A stretch of DNA of 7,871 nucleotides from an uncultured Collinsella sp. (lineage in GTDB: Bacteria > Actinomycetota > Coriobacteriia > Coriobacteriales > Coriobacteriaceae), in the NCBI GenBank assembly GCA_900554595.1, contig USHZ01000092.1, forward strand, positions 1-7,871, read 5' to 3'. Position numbers and translations under genes: made by a program. Shown here piece by piece: positions 1 to 5,890 of the stretch (positions within the stretch are counted from its first letter, which is position 1; the number at the start of each line of letters is the position of its first letter). The notes beneath the pieces are model-generated. The model searched no databases, was not told where the DNA came from, and was given only the letters and a program-made list of their open reading frames with translations.

Positions 1-1
1 C

Positions 2-715
2 GCGTTTTTGACCATTCTGGTCACGACCGTCAACTTTGTGGTGTCGGTCGAGGTCAATTTCTATCCGCGCTACCGCGACTACTACAGCCTGTTTAATGAC
101 GGCGGCGTGGTGGGCGACATCGTGGTGGCCGAGGAGGAAATGCTCGCCACGCTCAACCGGGAGCTGCGGTTTTGTGCGCTCAAGCAGCTGTTTGTGACGG
201 CAGCGGTCATTTCGCTCGAGACCACGGTGCTCTCGGCCTTGCCACTGGGCTTCAACAACCTGATGCACGGGTATTTTCGCACGTTATGCGTGGGTTATGG
301 CCTGTATGCCGTGGGCAATACGGTGATGCTCATCTTGTTGTACTTTACCGACTACAAGGGCGCCGTGCTTGCTTCCGGGCTGTTCGCGGGCGTGGCAGGG
401 CTGGCGACCATCGTCTCGCTGTTCTTTCCGCAGCAGTTTTATGGCTTTGGCTTTTTGCTCGGCGCGGCGGTGTTTTTTATCGTGGCACTGCTGCGGCTCG
501 ATACCTATACTGCCAACTTGCCGTATCGTATCCTGAGTCAACAGCCCATTGTGGCGACCGACAAAACAAGTCGCTTTACACAGCTGGGCCGCTTGCTCGA
601 CCGTGCCGAACAGCGCTACGAGGAGCTGCGTTTAGAGGGCGAGCCGCATGGTGCGTTTGAGCGCATGGTGGTTCGCGTGTATCGCAATCGTTGGGGAGGT
701 CCTGATGACCGATAG
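2..715 (+). CDS. pelG: PelG-like exopolysaccharide transporter, C-terminal part (5' partial)
   Basis: The reading frame is open from the left edge, so the true start lies outside; the TTG at position 8 is an internal Leu codon. The 237 visible residues form a polytopic membrane protein with hydrophobic segments at about residues 1-17, 59-82, 91-115, 119-142 and 146-166. Recognisable PelG features are the YPRYRDYYSLFND stretch after the first segment and the RLDTYTANLPYRILSQQP stretch after the last. PelG belongs to the MOP flippase superfamily and is thought to move the Pel polysaccharide across the cytoplasmic membrane, with the PelF glycosyltransferase. A charged tail of about 55 residues follows the last membrane segment and may be a cytoplasmic contact surface. 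The stop overlaps the next gene by 11 bases, so the two are probably translationally coupled. PelF and other pel genes would be expected upstream. The family call is by recognition of motifs, not by search. Confidence 0.82.
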   Translation, partial: AFLTILVTTVNFVVSVEVNFYPRYRDYYSLFNDGGVVGDIVVAEEEMLATLNRELRFCALKQLFVTAAVISLETTVLSALPLGFNNLMHGYFRTLCVGYGLYAVGNTVMLILLYFTDYKGAVLASGLFAGVAGLATIVSLFFPQQFYGFGFLLGAAVFFIVALLRLDTYTANLPYRILSQQPIVATDKTSRFTQLGRLLDRAEQRYEELRLEGEPHGAFERMVVRVYRNRWGGPDDR

Positions 716-2474
716 GATGATATCGCGTCGCCGTTTGATTGAGGCGGCTGCCGGCGCATTGCTGCTTTCGGGCTGCTCTTCGCAGGACGAAACCTCGACC
801 AAAAAGGTCAAAAAACAGGACAAGATTAACAAGGCCGATGCGTCTAGCAAGACCAAGCATCTTCGCGACAAGGATGAGCTGTATGAGGTCTACGACGACT
901 CGGGCATTGTGACCATGTACCTGACGGTCTCTCGCGGCAACAGCTCCGAGAATACCGACCATAGCTGGGCCGAGATCAATACGTACTCGGTCTACGACTA
1001 TGCCGACATGGGCGTGACGCGCTATCAGGTTATGGGCCTGCTGCAGGCGGGTGACGAAGACGGCCCGGTGGCCGGCGAGGTCGGCTATGGCGAGGAAGCG
1101 CCCAATGCTACCGTGCAGGTGCGCGGCCAGACGTCGAGCATGAACTCGCAAAAGAATTACAAGGTAGAGCTCAAAAAGGGCAAGGGTACCTGGCGCCATC
1201 AGCGCGCGATTGCGCTTAACAAGCACATGGGCGAGGGTATGCGTTTTCGCAACAAGATGGCCTATGACCTCATCCGTGGGATTCCCCAGATGATGGGCTT
1301 GCGCACGCAGTTTGTGCACTTATGGGTGTGCGACCAGACCGAAAAGTCCAACGATACCTTTGAGGACTACGGTCTGTTTACGCAGGTGGAGCAGCTCAAC
1401 AAGACGGCGCTCAAGGCCCACGGTCTGGATAAGAGCGGACATCTGTATAAGGTGAACAGCTTCGATTTCCATCGCTTCGAAGACACCATCAAGCTGACGG
1501 ATGACCCTGACTATAACCAGACGGCGTTTGAGGGCATGCTCGAGATTAAGGGCGACTCGGACCATACCAAGTTAATCGAGATGCTCGATGCGCTCAACGA
1601 CGATACGCAAAAGATCGACGATGTGCTCGACACCCACTTCGATACCGAGAACCTGGTCTATTGGATGGCGTTTCAAATCTTGACGGGCAATTGCGATACG
1701 CAGAACCGTAACTGCTATCTGTACAGTCCGCTTAACTCCAAGGTCTGGTACATCCTTGATTGGGATAACGACGGCATGCTGCGCAAGCTGGAGCTTTCTC
1801 TTAAGGGGTTTTCGGACTACGCGAGCTGGGAGCGCGGCGTGAGCAACTACTGGGGCAACGTGCTGTTTAACCGCGCGTTGCGCAGCAAGTCGTTCCGCAG
1901 CGAACTCGATAGCGCCGTGAAGGATCTGCGCTCGTACATGACCAAAGAGCGTCTGAGCAAGATGATCGAGCATTATCGCGAGGTGACGGAGCCGCTCGTC
2001 TTTACTGCGCCCGACCTGGAGAATCTGCCCGTGACCAAGGACGAATACGAGCAGATTGCCGCAGCGATTCCGTCCGAGATCGAGGAGAACTACCAGAGCT
2101 TCCGCGAGAGCTATAAGAAGCCAATGCCGTTCTACATTGGCGTGTCGCAGATCGATAACGGTAAGTTGCGCATTAACTGGGATGCGTCCTATGACTTTGA
2201 GGCGCGCGACATTCGCTACACCGTGGAGCTTGCGCGCGACTACGCCATCAGCGACGTGCTTTTTAAGGCTGAGGACGTGCTGCTGCCCGAGGTGACCTGC
2301 GAAGCGCCCGATGCCGGCCAGTATTTTGTGCGCGTGCGTGCTACCAACTCCGACGGCTATACGCAAGATGCGTTTGACTACTATGTGACCGACGATGGCA
2401 AACAGTACGGCATGAAGTGTTTTTACGTGCAAGACGGCGGTAAGGTCGTGGAGGACACGTATGAGGAGGGCTAG
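705..2474 (+). CDS. CotH kinase-family lipoprotein with Tat-like signal and C-terminal Fn3-like domain
   Basis: The start at 705 (589 residues) is chosen because GGGGAGG (693-699) sits 5 bases upstream and because it places a signal peptide at the N-terminus; an in-frame ATG at 648 would bury it inside the preceding gene. Residues 7-13 (SRRRLIE) resemble a twin-arginine motif and L21-S22-G23-C24 is a lipobox, so the protein is probably exported and lipid-anchored outside the cell. A charged, Lys-rich linker spans about 26-60. The CotH-type kinase-like region spans about 65-430: VRGQTSSMNSQKNYKVEL (138-155), ALNKHMGEGMRFRNKMAYDL (170-189), GLFTQVEQLNK (223-233), and the acidic active-site-like motifs NCDTQNRNCYLY (329-340) and LDWDND (351-356). 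Residues about 475-565 look like a fibronectin type III sandwich. Characterised CotH proteins phosphorylate spore-coat proteins; here the target is unknown and could be a protein or a polysaccharide. The gene overlaps its neighbours on both sides. Confidence 0.85.
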   Translation: MTDRMISRRRLIEAAAGALLLSGCSSQDETSTKKVKKQDKINKADASSKTKHLRDKDELYEVYDDSGIVTMYLTVSRGNSSENTDHSWAEINTYSVYDYADMGVTRYQVMGLLQAGDEDGPVAGEVGYGEEAPNATVQVRGQTSSMNSQKNYKVELKKGKGTWRHQRAIALNKHMGEGMRFRNKMAYDLIRGIPQMMGLRTQFVHLWVCDQTEKSNDTFEDYGLFTQVEQLNKTALKAHGLDKSGHLYKVNSFDFHRFEDTIKLTDDPDYNQTAFEGMLEIKGDSDHTKLIEMLDALNDDTQKIDDVLDTHFDTENLVYWMAFQILTGNCDTQNRNCYLYSPLNSKVWYILDWDNDGMLRKLELSLKGFSDYASWERGVSNYWGNVLFNRALRSKSFRSELDSAVKDLRSYMTKERLSKMIEHYREVTEPLVFTAPDLENLPVTKDEYEQIAAAIPSEIEENYQSFRESYKKPMPFYIGVSQIDNGKLRINWDASYDFEARDIRYTVELARDYAISDVLFKAEDVLLPEVTCEAPDAGQYFVRVRATNSDGYTQDAFDYYVTDDGKQYGMKCFYVQDGGKVVEDTYEEG

Positions 2475-3252
2475 CGCGCTGCTTGAGCGCTTGGCGGCTC
2501 CGCCTACGCGTACCACGCAGGAGCGCTACCGCCACGAACTCAAGTACCTCATTAACGAGGGCGAGCACGCCGCGCTTGCCTGTCGCATGGCGCCGGCGTT
2601 TAAGCTGGACAAGCATGCGCAGGCGGGCGGTTACACCATTCGCAGCCTGTACTTTGACGACTACTGTAACTCGGCCTACGAGGAAAAAGACGCCGGTATT
2701 CTCATGCGCAAAAAGTATCGCGTGCGCATCTATAACGGTGGCGACAAGGTGATTAAGCTCGAGCGCAAAAAGAAGTACGGTAGCTGGATCTATAAGGAGG
2801 ACGCGCCGCTCACGCGTGGCGAGTTTGAGCAGATTCTGGCCGGAGACTACGACTTTTTGCTGAGGAGCCCCTATCCGCTCTGTCGCGAGTTCTACATCGA
2901 GTGCATCTGCAACGTGATGCGCCCGAGGACTATCGTGGACTACGAGCGCGAGCCGTGGGTGATGGATGAGGGCACGGTGCGCATCACGTTTGACATGAAC
3001 GTGCGCGCCGCGGTGGGAAGCTTCGACATCTTTGACGCGACCCTGCCCGCGCTGCCCGTGTTGGAGCCGGGCAAGCTGGTGATGGAGGTTAAGTTTACGG
3101 AGTTTTGCCCGCAGCTCGTGCGCGATATGGTGCCGCCGGGCGCGGCCGAGCTTACGGCGGTCTCCAAGTACTGCTTGTGTTACGAAAAGACCGCCTACTT
3201 ACGCGGCTTTAACTACTGGGAATCGGATTTTGAGAACCGAGGGGATATTTAG
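2461..3252 (+). CDS. VTC-domain (polyphosphate polymerase-like, TTM fold) protein
   Basis: A 263-residue soluble protein that starts 14 bases inside the end of the CotH-like gene. GGAGG at 2450-2454 lies 6 bases before its ATG. It shows the charged-residue pattern that lines the tunnel of VTC and other triphosphate tunnel metalloenzymes: E26/K28 (HELKYL), R61 (TIRSLYFDD), R87/R89 (KKYRVRIY), K99/E101 (VIKLERKK), R163 (YERE), R174/D178 (VRITFD), E209/K211 (LVMEVKF) and K236 (VSKY). In yeast Vtc4 this domain makes polyphosphate from ATP and feeds it through attached membrane helices. This protein has no membrane helices of its own; the DUF4956 gene 3 bases downstream may supply them. All expected basic and acidic positions appear intact, so an active nucleotidyl- or phosphotransferase is likely. 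The actual product (polyphosphate or a phosphorylated glycan) is not shown by the sequence. Confidence 0.88.
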   Translation: MRRASALLERLAAPPTRTTQERYRHELKYLINEGEHAALACRMAPAFKLDKHAQAGGYTIRSLYFDDYCNSAYEEKDAGILMRKKYRVRIYNGGDKVIKLERKKKYGSWIYKEDAPLTRGEFEQILAGDYDFLLRSPYPLCREFYIECICNVMRPRTIVDYEREPWVMDEGTVRITFDMNVRAAVGSFDIFDATLPALPVLEPGKLVMEVKFTEFCPQLVRDMVPPGAAELTAVSKYCLCYEKTAYLRGFNYWESDFENRGDI

Positions 3253-3255
3253 ACC

Positions 3256-3921
3256 ATGAGCACCAGGGACTTTTTTAAGAACTCCGTCTTGGAGGCGTTT
3301 GGTCAGGTCGACCCTGCCAAGATTGGCCTGTCGCTGCTCGTGGCGCTCGCCATGGGCATCCTGATCTATTACGTGTACAAGCGCTTTTTTACCGGCGTGG
3401 TGTATTCTCGCAGTTTTGCCGTGACGCTCGTGGGCATGTGCGTGCTCACCTGCATGGTGACGCTCGCGATCTCGACGAACGTGGTCATCTCGCTCGGTAT
3501 GGTCGGTGCTTTGTCCATCGTCCGCTATCGTACGGCGGTCAAGGACCCGCTTGACCTGCTGTATCTGTTTTGGGCCATTACCACAGGCATTACGGCGGGT
3601 GCCGGCATGTATGCGCTCGTAGGGATCACGGCAGTTGTGATCGTGGTGATGATTGCCGGCTTTGCGAGTCATCAGGACAAGGCGCGCGTGTACATGATGG
3701 TCATCCACTACACGGGCCAGACCACGGGCGACGACATCGTCCGTGCATTTGGGCGCACCAAGTTCACCGTCAAGTCCAAGACTATGCGCGGCGAAAAGGT
3801 CGAGATGGCCGTCGAGGTCTTCTCGGACGGCGTTGACATGCCCTATGCGGACGCCATTCGCGCGCTCGACGGCGTGGAAGACCTAACGTTGATCCAATAC
3901 AACGGCGAATACCACGGCTAA
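3256..3921 (+). CDS. DUF4956 family integral membrane protein
   Basis: A 221-residue protein starting 3 bases after the VTC-domain gene, with GAGGGG (3239-3244) as ribosome binding site at a rather long spacing of 11. Hydrophobic segments lie at about residues 22-40, 54-72, 75-90, 101-117 and 118-137. The central stretch at 79-107 (SLGMVGALSIVRYR, then TAVKDPLDLLYLFWAI) is the hallmark of the DUF4956 family and contains charged residues (R90, R92, K96, D97) between hydrophobic segments. The C-terminal part (about 141-221) is a soluble alpha/beta-looking domain. The function of the family is unknown. Its position directly behind a VTC-domain protein is a recurrent arrangement in my recollection, and suggests that the two form a membrane-associated unit, perhaps a channel or anchor for the VTC enzyme. 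It is the last gene of the operon and is followed after 6 bases by a GC-rich hairpin. Confidence 0.87.
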   Translation: MSTRDFFKNSVLEAFGQVDPAKIGLSLLVALAMGILIYYVYKRFFTGVVYSRSFAVTLVGMCVLTCMVTLAISTNVVISLGMVGALSIVRYRTAVKDPLDLLYLFWAITTGITAGAGMYALVGITAVVIVVMIAGFASHQDKARVYMMVIHYTGQTTGDDIVRAFGRTKFTVKSKTMRGEKVEMAVEVFSDGVDMPYADAIRALDGVEDLTLIQYNGEYHG

Positions 3922-4104
3922 TTTTGTTCCGGCGTTCTAACGAACGCCGGACCGCTCGACGCTGCGCGGGCATCTGCCGGGCGATCTGCCGCTCAAACCG
4001 TCGCTCGCGTACATGAAGTACGCGTCGCTCCTCTTTCACGGCACCTCGCCACGACAGCTGCCCGCTCGCTGGCGCGTGCTCTTCCGGGATGGCTAATTTG
4101 GTTC
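3916..4104. repeat. Spacer block bounded by a 14-base imperfect direct repeat
   Basis: GGCTAATTTTGTTC at 3916-3929 recurs as GGCTAATTTGGTTC at 4091-4104, 13 of 14 bases identical and 175 bases apart. The first copy includes the stop codon of the DUF4956 gene. Between them lie the hairpin at 3928-3951, a second perfect inverted repeat CGCGTAC (4006-4012) / GTACGCG (4018-4024) with an ATGAA loop, and two ATCTGCCG copies (3972 and 3984). The block is open in several frames on both strands, but no frame has a ribosome binding site or a recognisable family, so I do not call a gene. It may be a small dispersed, hairpin-rich repeat; copies elsewhere in the genome cannot be seen from here. Confidence 0.4.
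3928..3951 (+). terminator. GC-rich hairpin after the pel-cotH-VTC-DUF4956 operon
   Basis: CCGGCGTTC (3929-3937) and GAACGCCGG (3942-3950) form a perfect 9-bp stem with a TAAC loop; an extra T-A pair at 3928/3951 makes it 10 bp. It begins 6 bases after the DUF4956 stop codon, as expected for a transcription end. No run of T follows the stem on either strand, so it is not a typical intrinsic terminator. It might instead protect the mRNA 3' end, or be the left end of the repeat-like block described for this spacer. Confidence 0.4.
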
Positions 4105-4132
4105 AGTTTTATTATTTAAGGGACGGTGTCGC

Positions 4133-5125
4133 GTGGACGTGCAACAGTTAGAAGAGGACTGGGCTGCGAGGGCTGGTGCGCGTGGGGCGCGTCTTGTTGC
4201 GGCCTCGCATGTGCCGGCGGCGCTGTCGACGCTGGGGATTGTGCAGCCCGGCGATCGCCTGGTGGCCTTTGCGGATGACTTTGCCGATGCGTTTGCCTGC
4301 GGCTTTGATGGCTGCGATGTTGCGCTGGTGGGGGAGCCCGCGGCTGCGGCGCTTGCTGCTGCGTCCGAGGGCTTTGATGCTTCGTTTGATGTCGAGGGGC
4401 CGCACCTGTGGTGGTTCGTCAACTCCATCGGCGGGTTTGGCCTGCGTGTGCCCGACCTTCGTGCACTGGGTCGCGCGGCTCGTGAGTTGCATGCGCTGCT
4501 CGTGGTTGATAACACTGTGTCGGGCGTCTTTGGGTGCGACCCGCTGCGTCTGGGCGCCGCGCTTTCGCTCGAGGCGCTCGACCGCGTGTGTGCTGGCGTT
4601 GCGCCGCGCAAGCTCGTCGCCGCTTCGGTGGCGCGCTCGCAGCTTAAGCGCCATCGCGTGGATGCCGCGGCCGAGTGCGCGTACGCCCTGCTCGAGGGGT
4701 GCGGATTGGCTGCGCTCGACTTGTCCTCCGATGAGGCCGAGATTCTAGAGCATGGGCTCGACACGATCGACACCCGCATGCAGGCGCATTTCGACCGCGC
4801 CCGTGCGCTAGCCGAGTATCTGGCCGCCAACGAGATGGTACGCAACGTGCGCTATCCCGGGCTGACCTCGCATCCCGACCATACCATCGCGACCGGCATC
4901 CTGGAGCACGGCTTTGGCCCGGCAGTAGAGTTTGACCTGATGGACTGCACCGCGGGCGAATTCTTTAACGCACTGCCCGACAAGTTCCGTATATCGCCCG
5001 CCGGCGGCGCAACGACGCGCCTCTCTGCTCCGCGAGGCAAGCAGGGGAGCACCATTCGCCTCTTCGCCGGCGCTGATGATCCCCTGGTAGTGGCTGCCAC
5101 CCTAGACACCGCCCTCCGGAACTAG
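4133..5125 (+). CDS. Degenerate Cys/Met-metabolism PLP-enzyme-like protein, predicted PLP lysine absent
   Basis: A 330-residue protein starting at GTG, with AAGGGA (4118-4123) 9 bases upstream. It resembles the trans-sulfuration family (cystathionine gamma-synthase and relatives, usually about 380-400 residues) but lacks the N-terminal 50-60 residues that carry the Tyr/Arg contacts to PLP phosphate. Matching elements are VQPGDRLV (37-44), the aspartate motif LLVVDNTVSG (122-131, D126), the following C135-D136-P137-L138 to G141, VRNVRYPGLTSHPDH (236-250), FGPAVEFDL (261-269) and STIRLFAG (306-313) with the carboxylate-binding-type R309. Aligned without gaps from DNT, the SxTK lysine position falls on R151 (ALDR, 148-151); the nearest lysine is K160. 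The fold is therefore probably kept while PLP chemistry is lost or altered. It may be a pseudoenzyme, a regulatory paralogue or a variant with a shifted lysine. It is flanked by non-coding spacers and faces the downstream regulator convergently, so no partner gene can be named. Confidence 0.72.
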   Translation: MDVQQLEEDWAARAGARGARLVAASHVPAALSTLGIVQPGDRLVAFADDFADAFACGFDGCDVALVGEPAAAALAAASEGFDASFDVEGPHLWWFVNSIGGFGLRVPDLRALGRAARELHALLVVDNTVSGVFGCDPLRLGAALSLEALDRVCAGVAPRKLVAASVARSQLKRHRVDAAAECAYALLEGCGLAALDLSSDEAEILEHGLDTIDTRMQAHFDRARALAEYLAANEMVRNVRYPGLTSHPDHTIATGILEHGFGPAVEFDLMDCTAGEFFNALPDKFRISPAGGATTRLSAPRGKQGSTIRLFAGADDPLVVAATLDTALRN

Positions 5126-5141
5126 CTAGTATTGGGTCTGT

Positions 5142-5301
5142 GCCACGAAAACGGCCTATCTACTACGTTTAACCCCTAGGGGTCAACCATACCCGCCATT
5201 TTTGAAAAATGGCAAGCTGTCTACCAGCGGTTTTATTATCACGAAATCTGGGGTGGTCGAGGGTATTCAGCTAAACGTAGTAAATGGGCCCGTTTTGTGG
5301 C
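5142..5301. repeat. 160-base element with 30-base imperfect terminal inverted repeats
   Basis: The first 30 bases (5142-5171, starting GCCACGAAAACGG and ending TACTACGTTTA) match the reverse complement of the last 30 bases (5272-5301, starting TAAACGTAGTA and ending TTTTGTGGC) at 25 of 30 positions, including an 11-base perfect inner block. Inside are a 12-base palindrome ACCCCTAGGGGT (5172-5183), a hairpin GCCATTTTT / AAAAATGGC (5195-5203 and 5205-5213), and an ATACCC / GGGTAT pair (5189-5194 and 5261-5266). It has no coding potential I can support and no clear target-site duplication. It fills the spacer between two convergent genes. It could be a MITE-like dispersed repeat or a large structured RNA or terminator region. 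Confidence 0.7.
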
Positions 5302-5310
5302 GCGAGCCTC

Positions 5311-5331
5311 AGCCCCAGGGCGCTGGGGGCT
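5311..5331. terminator. GC hairpin between convergent genes
   Basis: AGCCCCAG (5311-5318) and CTGGGGGCT (5323-5331) form an 8-bp stem with one bulged G and a GGCG loop. It lies 19 bases downstream of the stop of the minus-strand ModE_N-like gene, so it may help end that transcript or the convergent one. Neither strand has a T tract directly after the stem, so intrinsic termination is only a possibility. Confidence 0.35.
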
Positions 5332-5349
5332 AAAAACCGTCTAAAAGGA

Positions 5350-5697
5350 CTACTCCGCGTTGATGCTGGCGATGAGGTCGTTGGCTTTGGAGGCGATGAC
5401 GTTGTTGATGTCGGCCTGCAGCTCTTCGTAGGCTGCTATGGCGCGCTCGCCGGCGGGGGTGAGCGTGGATCCGCGGGCGCCGTCGCGCTCGATGAGCTTG
5501 CAGCCCAGCTGCCCTTCAGCCTCGTTCACAATGCGCCAGGCCTTGGAATACGCCATGCCCATGCTTTTGGCGGCGCGGTTGAGCGAGTGCTCGCGAGCAA
5601 TACCCTGCAGCAGCAAGACGCAGCCGTGACCAAACACGCCCGGCAGATCCTTGTCGCACGCTTGAATGACCAGCTTTGCCGTCGTCTTGTACTCCAT
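5350..5697 (-). CDS. Stand-alone ModE_N-like winged-helix regulator
   Basis: A small (115-residue) DNA-binding protein on the minus strand. ATG at 5697 is preferred because GTGGAG and GGGGAGA lie 3 and 11 bases before it; a GTG at 5706 would add three residues but leaves only 2 bases after GGGGAG. The sequence follows the N-terminal domain of ModE and its LysR-like relatives. It has FGHGCVLLLQGI (about 22-33), the helix-turn-helix SLNRAAKSMGMAYSKAWRIV (about 38-57), LGCKLIERDG (about 64-73) leading into the wing, and LTPAGERAIAAYEEL (about 79-93). The C-terminal molybdate-binding Mop domains of E. coli ModE are absent, so the ligand, if any, is unknown; the conserved KAW motif supports the family. 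Two cysteines (C14 and C26 in this numbering) precede the helix-turn-helix. The gene is divergent from guaB across a 193-base region, so it could act on that region, but nothing shows this directly. Confidence 0.8.
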   Translation of the reverse strand: MEYKTTAKLVIQACDKDLPGVFGHGCVLLLQGIAREHSLNRAAKSMGMAYSKAWRIVNEAEGQLGCKLIERDGARGSTLTPAGERAIAAYEELQADINNVIASKANDLIASINAE

Positions 5698-5782
5698 GTG
5701 CTCCACGTCTCCCCGCTAAAGTGTTTGCTGGGTAAACGCAAAGCCTGCGTCAAACCCTCGTGTGCTCTTCTTAAATCATGCA

Positions 5783-5811
5783 TTGTAGCAGTCAAAGTGC
5801 GTTAAGATACT
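5783..5811 (+). promoter_or_regulatory. Possible guaB promoter
   Basis: TTGTAG (5783-5788) and GATACT (5806-5811) are 17 bases apart; an overlapping TAAGAT (5803-5808) is an alternative -10. The site lies in the most AT-rich part of the divergent intergenic region and would give a leader of about 75 bases before guaB. The match to the sigma-70 consensus is only moderate. On the other strand, TGCTACAAT (5790-5782) resembles an extended -10 for the divergent regulator but lacks a clear -35. Confidence 0.35.
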
Positions 5812-5820
5812 ACCCCAGTA

Positions 5821-5832
5821 TTGGGCGCCCAA
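5821..5832. promoter_or_regulatory. 12-base palindrome in the guaB leader, candidate operator
   Basis: TTGGGCGCCCAA is a perfect 12-base palindrome placed just downstream of the candidate guaB promoter, at about +6 to +17. It is nested in an outer CCCAG (5814-5818) and CTGGG (5840-5844) pair. It could bind a dimeric regulator or form an RNA hairpin. No binding protein can be assigned from sequence. Confidence 0.35.
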
Positions 5833-5890
5833 GGTTGGGCTGGGTCCTACGAGGCCTGCAGCCGACCGGTCGCATGGAAAAAGGAGAAAC

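Noticed and set aside
648..704. Upstream in-frame ATG that would lengthen the CotH-like protein by 19 residues
   Set aside because: The longer form would place the signal peptide internally, overlaps the PelG gene by 68 bases and ignores the good ribosome binding site at 693-699.
576..1319. Long open frame on the minus strand opposite the CotH-like gene
   Set aside because: It overlaps a clear family match on the plus strand, has no domain signature and shows the His/Arg/Leu-rich composition typical of antisense frames in GC-rich DNA. The same holds for the minus frame at 1572-2516.
3782..4039. Minus-strand frame reading an Arg/Glu-rich peptide across the spacer after DUF4956
   Set aside because: It lacks a convincing ribosome binding site and overlaps the DUF4956 gene. 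The same spacer is also open in two plus frames, so openness carries no information here.
4098..4123. Possible promoter (TTGGTT and TATTAT) in front of the PLP-like gene
   Set aside because: The two boxes are only a few bases apart, no -35 lies at the right distance from TATTAT, and the start site would fall within the ribosome binding site.
5284..5805. Plus-strand frame covering the ModE_N-like gene
   Set aside because: It is the antisense of a recognisable winged-helix protein, starts within the inverted-repeat element and has no family features.
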